From Delphinapterus leucas (Eukaryota > Chordata > Mammalia > Artiodactyla > Monodontidae), in contig NW_022097999.1 of NCBI RefSeq assembly GCF_002288925.2, positions 16,917,938 to 16,981,937 of the forward strand: DNA of 64,000 nucleotides, written 5' to 3'. Made by a program: the position numbers and the translations under genes. Positions 43,796-54,905 of the stretch are shown one piece after another (the stretch's first letter is position 1; every line of letters begins with the position of its first letter). Under the pieces are notes generated by a model. The model searched no databases and was not told the DNA's origin. It was given only the letters and a program-made list of their open reading frames with translations.

Positions 43796-44716
43796 CCAAA
43801 CGTAGTCTGCTGCTGTAACAAAAAGTGTAAAACATGGAGCACTGGCTTTGGCAATGGGTGGTGGCAGGGAACAGAAAGCACTACAGAAGACTGGAGTGGG
43901 GACTGGAAGAGTGGTGAAAATTACTGCTGGAGGCTGGGGAATATGAGACTGGTATTACATATTGGCAGAACAGTTGGCCAAACTGTTGCCTTGGTCACAT
44001 GGAAGACAGAATGAGTATCTAATAAGTTTATGGATTTGGTAAGGAGATATCCAGGCAGAATGTGGAAAGTGCCAAGTGGCTCCTTTTAACTGCCTATCAT
44101 AAAGTAAAAGGAAGATCAAGATGAGCTAAAGAAAGAACTTTTAAGTTTTCAAACAGAATTTAGAGAAAGTGTGAGGAAGTTAGAACTTCCTGGGTTTGCA
44201 AATAAAACTATTTCTCCTTCCCAGCTTCCACAGCCTGCAAAAGTTAAAAAAAAAAAAAAATTACATACAATGCTTTTTGCATTCACTTTAAATTGATGAC
44301 CACAGATCTTAAATGGACACTCAACACTACCAGCTAATCCTAATATAATTTCCTAACCCACTCTTTTTCCCAGTCAGCAAGAATATTTCATAACTCCTCT
44401 TCTATCTTCAATTCTCTAGCACCCCTCCTCCATCACTGACAACTTTATTTCAGACCTTATAGAGAAAAAAAGTTGCAATTAAATAAAAATGAATTCACCT
44501 ACCTGGCACTAACTCTTGTTAACCTCCTGCATCTATATCCACACATTTTGCCTTTCCTCCTAACAAGAAGTGTCTCTGCTCTTGTCCAAAGCCAATCCCT
44601 CCACTTGTGCATTGGTTCACCCTCCTCTTATTTACTTAAGGATTTTGGTCCTGCAACGATCTCTATCTTGTCTAGCAAACCCCACCTACTCTACTGGATT
44701 ATTTCCACTGGCATTT

Positions 44717-45392
44717 AAGCATGTCTTTGGGTGTTTTTTAATAAATTTATTTATTTATATTTTTGGCTGCACTGAGTCTTTGTTGCTGCGCACGGGCTTT
44801 CTCTAGTTGCAGTGAGTGGGGGCTACTCTTCGTTGTGGTGTGCGGGCTTCTCATTGTGGTAGCTTCTCTTGTTGCGGAGCACAGGCTCTAGGCGTGCGGG
44901 CTTCAGTGGTTGTGGCACATGGGCTCAGTTGTTGTGGCTCGCGGGCTCTAGAGCGCAGGCTTAGTAGTTGTGGTGCGCAGGCTTCATTGCTCTATGGTGT
45001 GTGGGATCTTTCTGGACCAGGCCTCGAACCCGTGTCCCCTGCATTGGCAGGCAGATTCTTTTTTTTTAACATCTTTATTGGAGTATAATTGCTTTACATT
45101 GTTGTGTTAGTTTCTGCTGTATAACAAAGTGAATCAGCTATACGTATACGTATATCCCCATATCCCCTCCCTCTTGCGTCTCCCTCCCACCCTCCCTATC
45201 CCACCCCTCTAGGTGGTCACAAAGCACCAAGCTGGTCTCCCTGTGCTATGTGGCTGCTTCCCACTAGCCATCTGTTTTACATTTGGTTATGTATATATGT
45301 CCATGCCACTCTCTCACTTCGTCCCAGCTTACCCTTCCTGGCAGGCGGATTCTTAACCACTGCACCACCAGGGAAGTCCCCAAGCGTGTCTT
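44717..45392 (-). mobile_element. CHR SINE, long subtype, interrupted by an L1 fragment
   Basis: SINE arms at about 44735-45060 and 45340-45381, minus orientation. The outer duplication AAGCATGTCTT (44717-44727) matches AAGCGTGTCTT (45382-45392). The SINE's tRNA-like head is in the right arm ('accactgcaccaccagggaagtcccc'). Frames such as 44816-45088 are SINE translations. Confidence 0.92.
45046..45354 (-). mobile_element. L1 3' end nested inside the CHR SINE
   Basis: Body 45061-45339, minus strand: the T-rich tail at the left, then the L1 3' UTR. The 15-base duplication GGCAGGCAGATTCTT (45046-45060) versus GGCAGGCGGATTCTT (45340-45354) is SINE sequence, proving that the L1 inserted after the SINE. 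It is strongly 5'-truncated (about 280 bases) and non-coding. The 1-62 fragment belongs to the same 3' end type. Confidence 0.93.
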
Positions 45393-46035
45393 AGTATGGT
45401 TTTAAAACATCTTCCCTTGACCCCCTATTTTTCCTAAGTTTCACAAGTGCTAATCTTATTTATCTGTTCTCTCTCAGAAAAACTTCTTGAATGAGTTGTT
45501 AAAAGTCACCCTCTCTACTTTTTCACTTTCCATTCTCTTCCTAACTCTTTCTAAAGAACTTTTATGTTCACGCCATTGAAATGATTCTTATCTAGGTCCC
45601 CAATGACCCACATCTTGCCCAAGCCAGTGATGACTTCTGTCCTTATCTTACAGGATCTCAGCAGGCTTTGACACATTGACTACTCCTTCTTTTGATTTGA
45701 CACTGTCTTTTCTAGGCTATTATAATGCAAACTTTATGTAATTGTCCTCTCACATACTGGTCACTCCTCGTCAGCCTGTTTTACTGACTCATCCTCTTTA
45801 ACCAGACCTCTGAATGTGGGAGAAGCTCTTCTCTTCTTTACTGACGTCTTTACCCTGGCTTATAACTCTGAGTACCATTCATCTACTGATGACCCTTAAA
45901 GACTAACCTTTTTTTCTTTTAGCAGGGGAGGGGAGCAGAATTCAGATTTATATATCCAGCAACTGTCCTGAATTCTCCACCTGGATATCTAATAAATACC
46001 TCAAAAATAGGGCCAGAATAGGAATATCGATCCTT

Positions 46036-47134
46036 GCCTCCTCCATCCACTCTTTTCCATGTCAAGAAATGGTGTCACTATCCAGGAATTCACACGGTCG
46101 ACACATGATACCCAGACATTTCACATGTTCTCTTCAAATGCTTCTAATTGTTCTAGTCTGCATTTTTCGTCATCTAGGCTGTGTTCATTATTAGTGACTA
46201 ATCACTATTGCTCATCTGGCGAGTGTTTTGACTTTCATTGCCTTCCATTTTGGATTAGTCTAGAATGGAAAATCAAGAGTAATTTGTGTCACTGAAATGA
46301 CATGAATAATCTCTTGGGGAGACAGAATAGCAGCACTCTTCTGAAATTAGGCCACTAAGTAATCCTCTTCCGATTACCAGCACCATGAGCTCATTAGTGA
46401 CCACATGGTGTCAGGACCTTGATTTCCTCTCTTAGAGGCCCGAAGACAGGCAGACTCAATCACTGCAACACCAGCAAGGACTCCACTGCAGAGAGAAGTC
46501 ATGATGATACTGCTGTCAGTGTCCAAAGAAGAGCAGCTTAGTTCTAATTGTCTCTTTTCTCATTCCCAGAATCTGAGGACAGAAGAGACTTGATTAGAAT
46601 GACTGTATGCCCTATTTTTAAAATAGGCATGTTTAATAGATCATCTGTAGCTATGATCATCTAGGATTTGGTTATGTACTCTTCCAGGGAAAATCGCATA
46701 TGTAGGCCAATCAGAATGTGAATTCTTTCGCATTCACACTGCAGTTCACATAAAGGATGTCCCCTGGCCAGACTAGCCACTGGGGTCACTGATCACTGAT
46801 CGCTTTAGATTAGAAGGTACAAATGTTTTCCTTGTTCCCAGGTTTTTAATTCCACATCCTTTCTTCTTTGTACCTCACTACCAATCACACTATAGTTATG
46901 TTGGACAGTCTGTGGTAAACAGAATGCTCTGGAGAGAAATGAGGAAACGTCCAGCAGTGGGGAATTAGAAAATTATCTCCCTGTTCATTGTGTGTCACAT
47001 ATGATGTTTCCTTTTCAGCTGGAGTCATCTGGCAATTAAATTCTGTGCCGTTCTTGAGTAATGGGAGAAGGTCGCGGGGAATGTGTGGAAGTCTCTAGCA
47101 ACATGTGTCCCTGGGGTCCCCACGCGCACATCTT
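46036..47134. other. Unique sequence
   Basis: No repeat recognised with confidence. The 78-codon frame at 46059-46295 is unsupported. Confidence 0.4.
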
Positions 47135-47356
47135 ACCTGAGGTTGACTTCTCCATTGTCATCAGTCTCATCTTTTTGGTCTCTTATCCTTCCAGCTTCAT
47201 TAGAAGGTGAGCTGACTCCTCAAAGGCAGGCTCCGGGCCTTCTTTCTTTGTGTGTTCCTAGTGCCTCGTACAGAGTAGTCATTAAGGAAGTTTGACTGAA
47301 TTAATGAAAAAGAGAAAAAAAAAAGAAAGAGAAAGAAAAAAAGCAAGCAAGCAAGC
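47135..47356 (+). repeat. L2 LINE 3' tail plus purine-rich run
   Basis: 'gaaggtgagctgactcctcaaaggcaggctccgggcc' and 'cctagtgcctcgtacagagtagtcatta' are an L2 end. It is followed by an A/G-rich run and four CAAG units (47311-47356). Confidence 0.7.
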
Positions 47357-47439
47357 TAATTTATACATGAAAAAATACAAAGGCAGTTACCGCATCCCTT
47401 TTGGGAGCCAGCTACTCTGGTAGAGTGGTGTCTTGTGGA

Positions 47440-47620
47440 TATCCCAGGTTTGTTTCAATACTATAAGATTATTATCTCATTTAAGCATCAACATGAGTTC
47501 AATTATCTTATTCTAACTTTTTGATGAAGAGTCATTGAGATTACATAGTTAATAAGTGATGTTGCCAATACTCAAATATATTTCTCTCTCATAGCTTATA
47601 ATTTTTTAAGCCAAACCCCG
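47440..47620 (-). repeat. MIR SINE, antisense, diverged
   Basis: 'attattatctcatttaagcatc' to 'attgagattacatagttaataagtg' follow the reversed MIR. Confidence 0.55.
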
Positions 47621-47914
47621 CTTACAATAGAGATACTGGGTTTGCATGAAGTGTAATGTGTTAATGTGTTGCAAGGTGCTTTTGGTGTTCAGGGAGTCTC
47701 TGCACACAGATGTGGACATGATGCCTACTTTGGGCACTCAACGGCACCAGCTATCAAATTGGCAAGGGGAGAAACCCATCTAGTCATCAATTTGGAGGCT
47801 TCTAATTTATTCCGAAGAATTGGTAAGAAATTCTTATTCCTGTATTTCCAGGTTTGCTACACTTCACCACAGAGAGATTTTTAGTGGTTGGCAAAAGCTT
47901 TCTTATTGGTTCCT

Positions 47915-48195
47915 CGTTTCCATCTTAGGATCTGCACTAATTAGAGTTTGCTTTTGGCTGCATGTCATTACAACCCCAAACAATGGTAGTTACATCACAT
48001 TGGCGTTTATTTCCCCTGATTATCAAAAACGCCTGTCTATTCCATCATTCGATTACATTGTCAAAGACTGAAGCTCCTTTCTTTTTTCACTCTGCCATAT
48101 AGATGGTGTGGTTTTCATTCTCAGGGTCACAAGGTAGCTCCTTTATCTTCTAGGTCTCACACTCACATTCCAGACAGGAAAGAGGAGGAAGGGAA
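47915..48195 (-). repeat. Mammalian interspersed repeat, same family as 50575-50960
   Basis: Shares with 50575-50960 a '...tttatttttctta / tttatttcccctga' start, a 'tggtagcaag / cacaaggtagc' middle and a 'gcaggaag / gacaggaaagagg' segment. Possibly an LTR. Name not asserted. Confidence 0.45.
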
Positions 48196-49019
48196 AAAGG
48201 AAAACAAAAAGCAATTGAAACAGTACAAATGATTCTGTTTTCTTTTTAAAAACTTAGTATATCCATGGCCAGGAGAATGGCACAGGGCCACCTTGAAATG
48301 CCATAGAATCTGGTACACTGTTGCCTCATACAAAATAGAGTTCTATGACTAAGGAAGAATGGAGAGTAGATACTGCATAGGTAATGACCAGTGTTTGCCA
48401 CTGGTATTGCCTGGTGTCCACCCTTGTTAAACAACATCCATACCCTTCTTTTCAGACATAGGTCAACATCCCTGAAGTCTCTTTCAATTACAGCATTCAC
48501 CTCAAAGTCCCAATGTATTTGTCAGGTTCTTGAGTTCCCATAACGAGTAATTTGATGACAGTTTTTGTGTGCCCCCTACACAGCCAATATACAGTTGTGG
48601 AGAAGGACGAAGGTAATAAACAATAAAACAACAGTAAAACTACAGTTCAAAAAAGAGGAGAATTGGAGGCACACCCATCCAGAACAGTGATGAGATCCTC
48701 TGGGTAGTATGAGTGATGCCTTTGTGCCCTAGCACACTTGGTGGACTACGTGCCTTGGATGTTGACTGGCAGCCTCTGGCTCTACTCCCTGGGATGATAA
48801 TCCTGTCCCTTATCCTGCAAAGCCGAACTTTAGAATGGCATTGAGAAGGATGTCATTCACTGCCTCTAGAACCCACTTCTTGTCGAGGGAAGGAAGCTAA
48901 GGGCCTGGGGATTATTTTAGGGGTTAAATTGTCACAGACCATTAGTGATCAGGCCTGGAGTTTCTTTGGCAAAAAGTTCGCTCAAAATTCTTGGCAGGTA
49001 TGTAGTCTGTTCATTACCT
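48196..49019. other. Unique sequence
   Basis: No repeat recognised. The 84-codon minus frame at 48246-48500 has no motif. Confidence 0.4.
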
Positions 49020-49400
49020 TTGAGCGTGATAAGAGCACACATCTTGTTTAGATGATTTTAAGCCTGAAGCTGCTTCCCTGCTACCTATTACTCTTCGTGC
49101 TGTGGCCACCACCCTGCGTCTTAGCTTAAAGGCATCTGTTCTGAGGCAGTTCAGACAGTGAGCTTCAGTGGCAGGACAACCTCTTCACCTCCTCATTGCT
49201 AGCAGGTTAGCCGCCTCCCCCTTGCAGAGAACTGTTAATGAAAGGTGTTTGGGGAAGGCCTGCAGCTTTGCGGCTGCCCTTTCTAATGTTTTATTTTAGG
49301 ATTATTGAAGATCCTGGCTTCTTCAACCGCAGGGTTTCAAATTATGGGACTTCCACTTAAATTACAAGCTGCTAGCAGAGGGTTTCCTTAGGAAATTGGT
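49020..49400. other. Repeat-free block, candidate conserved non-coding element
   Basis: Free of recognisable repeats, with compact AT-rich motif clusters (such as 'ttctaatgttttattttaggattattg' at about 49280). Texture only; conservation is not visible here. Confidence 0.22.
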
Positions 49401-49689
49401 GTTCCTGTCCCACTCTCCTGATAGTCTTACTAGCTCCAGACAAATTGCATCTGTCTCTTTCTGAACGTCGCTGAATGTGGCAAGAAGGACCCTGTGTGAG
49501 TCACTCTATTGGACACATTTTATGTGCCATCTCAGATGTTCATGGCCTAACCTACATCCCAGACTCTCAGTTTAGAGAGTCTGATACCTCCATGACCTCA
49601 GTTAACCTCAGCCACCTCCATTAGCAACCAGCTACATGCCTAGGTCTTGGGCTCCTCCTGACACTTGTGCATTGTCTTGAAATGTTACA
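49401..49689. other. Unique sequence
   Basis: Nothing recognised. Confidence 0.4.
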
Positions 49690-49992
49690 CCATAGGATGT
49701 GGGATGTGACTTCTTGGGTGCCACTGAAGGGGCCATATGATGTATCCCAGAAATATAGGGGGATTAAATTTTCTGGGTGAATTTTGTCCAAGGAGGCACA
49801 GGGGGCAGGAGGGAGAAAGGCACATAAATTCCCTCTCCTTCCTCTTTTCAGTGGATACCTCGGGGTCACCCTTGTGACCTCGTTTTGCCATAATTACCTC
49901 CTAAAGACCCTATCTTCAGATACAATTACATTGGGGTTAGGGCTTCAACATATGAATTTGCGGGGGAGACACCCTTCAGTCCATAGCATTCT
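49690..49992 (-). mobile_element. MLT1-type LTR fragment, antisense
   Basis: 'tgacctcgttttgccataattacctcctaaagaccc', 'cagatacaattacattggggttagggcttcaacatatgaatttg' and 'cagtccatagca' are the reversed 5' part of an MLT1 LTR. The 82-codon and 68-codon minus frames and the 84-codon plus frame over it are not genes. Confidence 0.85.
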
Positions 49993-50574
49993 ATGTTACC
50001 ATTTTCAGCATATGTGGTTAGCTATTACAGGGAAGTAACAGGAGTCAGAAAGGATATGATAGGGTTCCTTGGTTTTCATTCATTTTTCTTAGAATGCCAT
50101 TGCCTTCTTTCTACATTTAAAGCAAATTCTTGTTCAAATAGAAAGGGTGGACTTTTGAGGCTCTCAGTGCCTCCTTCTCAACCTACTTATTCAGTCTTAG
50201 CTGTAACACATTTTCCTTGTACATCTTGTATGCCTCCCTGAACTTGGATGCATTGTGGGTCCACTGGAATCCTGTGCTCGTGGGGCATCATGAATGCTTA
50301 TGCAAATGGTTGGCAAGAAACAACACATACATTTTGTCTCCTCTGCTTTCATGCATGCTTTATTGTCTCATTAGTCTTCACTTACAAAACACAAGTTCAA
50401 ATAAAATTATTAAAAATTTCAAGACAAGGGTAGCAGAACATTTAACCAAGCATCGGGCACTTCTGAGCTCCCTTGAAGCCAGTGCTTCTTAGCCAAATTC
50501 AACAAAGCTAAATTTTAGGTTCTGTTTCTTGCTACATCATTTTTTTTTTTTTTGGTACCAAGTGTGTTTGGCTG
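49993..50574. other. Unique sequence
   Basis: Frames at 49993-50241 and 50217-50492 show no domain. A T-run lies at about 50540-50554. Confidence 0.4.
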
Positions 50575-50960
50575 TTTGTAACAGAAAATGCTGATTAAAA
50601 ATTCCTTAATCACAGAGGAATTTATTTTTCTTACATAACAAGAAGTCTGAGGTGGGCAGTTCAGTATGGTTAATGGTACCACAAAATCATCATGAAGTCT
50701 GTGTGTTTGTGTCATTTTTCAACCCCATTTCTAGACTGTGGCTTTCAATCTCCTGGTAGCAAGATGGTTCCTGCCCTTCTAGGCATCAGAACTGTATGCC
50801 TGGCAGGAAGAGTGAGGAAAGTAAAGAAATGTGAAAGGTCAAAGAAACTAGCCATTTCACCTGTCTCCTAAAAGAACTTTATTTTATCTTTTTGAAGCTC
50901 CAACTAGCAACGTCTGCTCACTTCTCACTGGCCATGATTATATTACTTGGTCATATTGTG
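50575..50960 (-). repeat. Mammalian interspersed repeat (LTR-like), antisense
   Basis: 'tgattaaaaattccttaatcac', 'gaggaatttatttttcttacataacaagaagtctgagg' and 'aactagcaacgtctgctcacttctcactggcc' follow a familiar mammalian repeat. Name not asserted. Pairs with 47915-48195. Confidence 0.5.
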
Positions 50961-51284
50961 CTGCATAGTAAGCTAGGAGATTTAATACTTTTAACAGAGC
51001 TCTCAAAACAAAATCAGGGTTCTATTGTTAAGGAAGAAGGGCAGAATGGATAATGGGTAAGACACAAGTACTATCTGTTTATCAGACCGTCCCCAAATTT
51101 ATAGAATACTACAGTAACCATATTATAATGCTCATGGAATCTGTGGGCTAGGAATTCAGATAGGGCACAGTGGTCTGGCTTGCTTTTGCCTCCATGCTAT
51201 CTTCCTCAGTTGGGAAGACTCAAATATCTGGAGTGACTCAAAAAGCAGGAAGCTGGAACTTTCAGGAGTTCCTGCTTGGGATAT

Positions 51285-51795
51285 GTATTGGGATGGTTCT
51301 CCAGAGAAATAGAATTAATAGGATCGATCTATCTATCTATCTATCATCTAACTAACTAATGAGGTTTATTAAAGGGAATTGGCTCATGTGATTCTGAAAG
51401 CTGAGAAGTCCCACAGCTTGCCATATGCAATATGGAGACCCAGGAAAGACAGTGGTATCGTTTGAAGGCTTGAAAGCTGGGGAGCCAATGGTGTAGATTC
51501 CAGTCTGAGTCTGAAGGCCTGAGAACCAGGAGCATGGAGGACAGGAGACGATCAATGTTCCAGCTCACCCAGTCGGAAGGTAGAAGGTGAATTCAGCCTT
51601 CCTCCACCTTTGCGTTCTATTCAGACCCTCAGCGGATTGGATGATGCCCACTCACATTGGGAAGCATCATCTGATTTGCTTGCTCCGCCAGTTCAAATGC
51701 TGTTTCTTCCAGAAACACCCAGAAATAATCTTTAACCAGATATCTGAGCACCCATCATCCAGTCAAGTTAACACATAAAATTAGCCTTTATAGGA
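51285..51795 (-). repeat. Mammalian LTR-like repeat with (CTAT)n
   Basis: From 'gttctccagagaaatagaattaatagg' through a (CTAT)n tract (51323-51345), 'ggaattggctcatgtgattctg', 'agcggattggatgatgcccactcac' to 'caagttaacacataaaattagcc'. Read on the minus strand it has TG-like and CA-like ends typical of an LTR. A widespread family, name not asserted. Confidence 0.65.
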
Positions 51796-52021
51796 TGGGA
51801 TGACTCCAAGCTGGCCTCATCTGGGACTGTCAACTAGACATAAAGCTAGTCTGTGTGGCTCTCTGCGTGCCTTAGGCTTTTCTCAGTGTGGGGGCTGTTT
51901 TCTGAGAGAAAATGCTCTAAGAGATTTGGACAGAAGCTGTATGACCTATTCTGACATAGCCTGTAAGTTCATGTATGTATAGCCTGTAAATTCATGTATG
52001 TTATCAGTCGTAAGTAAGTCA

Positions 52022-52185
52022 TTAAGGCCAGACTAGATTCAAGGGGAGGGGAACTGCACCTCTTGAGGAGGTGGCAAGGTCACATTGCAGAAGAGCATGC
52101 GTAGTGGGAGATATTGTTGCAGCCATCTGCCATAGTTGGCTATAGAGTTCAAGAATTAATGAGGTGGCTATAAAGGTACATTGTT
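52022..52185 (-). repeat. Mammalian interspersed repeat fragment
   Basis: 'agattcaaggggaggggaactgcacctcttgaggagg' and 'aaggtcacattgcagaagagcatgcg' are the end segment of a common repeat related to 36300-36695. Confidence 0.55.
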
Positions 52186-52504
52186 TCCTGTGCTTTGATG
52201 TGACTCTGATCTCTAGAGGTAACATGGGAACATGGAGGGAAATGTGGGTTTTTACAGGATTTATCACTGGTCAGAAAAATAAAATGCTCAATGTCTAACT
52301 ACTCTTAGGATTCCTTTTTTGTTTGTTTTCTCAGCATTACTCAGTGCCTTGTACTTAGCGCCTCTCCTACCACTAACTCCTGGCAACTTCTATCTCTAGG
52401 TAAAAATTCCTGTGTTTAATGGTCTTCAAAATATGCTGTACATACTCTAGGGGGTATACAAGATGATCTAAAGGGGGAAAAAGGAAAAAATGTTTTTAAA
52501 AAAA

Positions 52505-52770
52505 AATTTTTTTAATTGAAAACTTTTTTAATAATGGTGTGTTAGTTTCAAGTATACAGTAAAGTGAATCCATTATACATACACATATATTCTTTTTCAG
52601 ATTGTTTTCCATTGTAAGTTATTATAAGACATTGAGTATAGTTCCTGTGCTATACAGTAGTTCCTTGTTGTTTACCTATTTTATATATAGTAGCGTGTAT
52701 ATGTTAATCCCAAACTCCTAATTTATCCCTTCCCCACCCCACTATCCCCTTTGGTAACCATAAACTTGAA
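52505..52770 (-). repeat. L1 LINE 3' end, antisense
   Basis: 'gtgtgttagtttcaagtatacagtaaagtgaatcc', 'cctgtgctatacagtagttccttg' and 'ccccactatcccctttggtaacc' are an L1 3' UTR in reverse. It is an older variant than 45061-45339 and resembles 54628-54905. Confidence 0.85.
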
Positions 52771-53159
52771 AAACCAGAATTTATATTTCTATTTTTATCT
52801 CATCTGTTTATGTTTCAATTTTTGGTAATGTTTTTAAAATGCACACAATACATTAGCACTGTGATACTACATATAATTTATAAATAAATAAACATATATC
52901 GGGAGGGTTGTTAAAAAATTGATTAATGATAAAGATAGATGACCAAAAAAAGTTTTTAGACTACTGGCTCAGATTTAGCACCAAAGGCAATTTTCTCTGG
53001 GGTGAAAGTGGCATAGTTGTTTACACATGGACTTTTTCATAGTCAAATGGAATAGTGAATGAAGAACGAAGAGGCTACTGGAAAAGTATGGTCTCTGAGT
53101 TGGCGTTTGGATTCCCCAAATGAGATTCTAAAAGATTCTGCAATTACTACTCAGTTTTT

Positions 53160-53505
53160 GCCTTCTTAGTTAGGTTGTATGCTCCATGAAAACAGGGGCC
53201 ATTTCTGTCATTCATTCAAGTACATGCGTGGCAGAGTTTTAGGATCTGTGGACACAGGAGAGAACAAGACACTTAACATCTTGTTTCTTCTGAAGTGTAT
53301 TTTCTACAATAAGAAAGAAATAGTAAACAAGTAAACAAATAAGAAAATTTCAGATAGTGGTAAGTTCTATGAAGAAATAAAAGAGGGTAATAGGAGACAG
53401 GGTACAATATTACATTAGATATCCATGGAAGACCTCTCTGAGAAGGTCCCATATGAGCTGAAACCTGATTGATAACAAGTCAGCCACATGAATATCAAAT
53501 AGGTT
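53160..53505 (+). repeat. Ancient mammal-wide repeat
   Basis: 'atgctccatgaaaacaggggcc', 'gatagtggtaagttctatgaagaaataaaagagg' and 'gaagacctctctgagaagg' share landmarks with 40240-40735 and 58690-58890. Confidence 0.5.
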
Positions 53506-53555
53506 TGGAAATTTGATAGAAGGTAGGAATAATGCATGGATTTTCATTTGTTTCA

Positions 53556-53738
53556 CTGATGGATTTTTATTTTTATTTTTGATTCTCCAGGGTCTTGCTT
53601 TATTTATTTATTTATTTATTTGGCTATGTGGCATGTGGGATCCTAGTTCCCTGACCAGGGATCGAACCCATGCCCCCTGCATTGGCAGCATGGAGTCCTA
53701 ACCACTGGACCACCAGGGAGGTCCCTGATTGAGTTTTA
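53556..53738 (-). mobile_element. CHR-family SINE, older subtype
   Basis: Minus-strand body about 53571-53723, with the tRNA-like head at the right ('accactggaccaccagggaggtccc') and a (TTTA)n tail at about 53598-53622. The flanks CTGATGGATTTTTAT (53556-53570) and CTGATTGAGTTTTAA (53724-53738) are a plausible diverged target duplication. Confidence 0.87.
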
Positions 53739-54625
53739 AAATCAAGTAAAGCCTGGGGGTGGGGGGATAGTGTTATGGAAAGCCTCCGTGCCCAGAAATA
53801 TGGGGATTGGTAGAGGGCAGTGAGCAGTGGTGACACAGTGTCTAGGTAGAGAGGGCCTGAAACTGCTACAGTGGACTTTCTGTGGCTCCAGGGTATAGTG
53901 GGAAAAGAGCCAACAATTTTTCATACCTTTCTAAAAAGGGCCTGGAAGTAACTGGTGGATCTGGAGAGACCTTGGGGTCACTACATGGATGACTTGGTGA
54001 CCTAAGTGGCTTGATCACTGGGACCAGATGGGAACTCGTATCTCAATGGATATCAGTGTGGCATCCACCCATTATCACACTTTGGAGCCTGTGGCCCATG
54101 AATGTCATATTCATTCTACTGGGCACTGAGGATAAAATGGTAAATGAGTCAGTGCCCTTACAGCCTTTCTAGTTCTCTCCTCACCTGAGAGGGTCACCAT
54201 CTCCTTGTATGTCGGTTTGGGATCTACAGATCCCAAAGAAGCAGATACAGAGACAAAATTAAAAATGCAAAAATGTTTTTGGAGGTCAAGCCCACAAAAG
54301 ATAGAAGAGGAGAGGGAACAGGAGTAGGAAGAGGAAGTCTTCAGACCATGATGCTGGTCTGACCCTGTGAATGGAGAGGCGAAAGAAAGGAGGATTGGGT
54401 GGAAAGATCCTCAGACCTCAGTGCAATTCTCAGAACGTCTCATCTAGCCCAATGGGGAGCTATAGACAATGATTATTTGTTGGAGGAATCCTGTGCTGGG
54501 CAAAAATTATGAGGTTCTAGAACTGCTGTGCTCAGGGAGAGCATGGAGCATAGCCTTGGCCCAAAGACACTGAAGCTGGGGGCTGTCCACTAACAGCACT
54601 CCTCACACCTTTCTCTCTCCCTCTT
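53739..54625. other. Unique sequence
   Basis: No repeat recognised. G-rich run at 53755-53766. Confidence 0.4.
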
Positions 54626-54627
54626 TT

Positions 54628-54905
54628 TAAAATTTAAAAATTTTTATTGGACTGTAGTTGATACACAATGTTGTGTTAGTTTCAGGTGTACAGCAAAGTG
54701 AATCAGCTATAGGCCATACAGAGTACTGAGTAGAGTTTTCTCATATAGGCCATTACAGAGTACTGAGTAGAGCTCCCTGTGCTATACAGTAGGTTCTTAT
54801 TAGTTATCTTTTTTATATAGAGTAGTGTTTATATGTCAGTCCCAATCTCCCAATTTGTCCCTCCCCCCCCCCCTTATCCCCTGGTAACCATAAGTTTGTT
54901 TTCTA
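54628..54905 (-). repeat. L1 3' end, antisense, with internal duplication
   Basis: 'ttgtgttagtttcaggtgtacagcaaagtgaatcagc' and 'ctccctgtgctatacagtaggttc' to 'cttatcccctggtaacc' are an L1 3' UTR in reverse. Inside it 54708-54735 is repeated at 54744-54772 (TATAGGCCAT...GAGTAGAG), separated by 8 bases. A C10 run lies at about 54864-54873. Confidence 0.9.

Larger units (their letters stand above)
44310..46035 (+). repeat. L2 LINE reverse-transcriptase region, split by later insertions
   Basis: Two arms, 44310-44727 and 45393-46035. The left has 'cctactctactggattatttccactggcatttaagcatg'; the right has 'ttgaatgagttgttaaaag', 'ggtccccaatgacccacatcttgcc', 'caggctttgacacattgac' and 'gacctctgaatgtgggag'. 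Together these are the L2 reverse-transcriptase region, long dead, without an open frame. Between the arms sits the CHR SINE and L1 nest. Confidence 0.75.
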
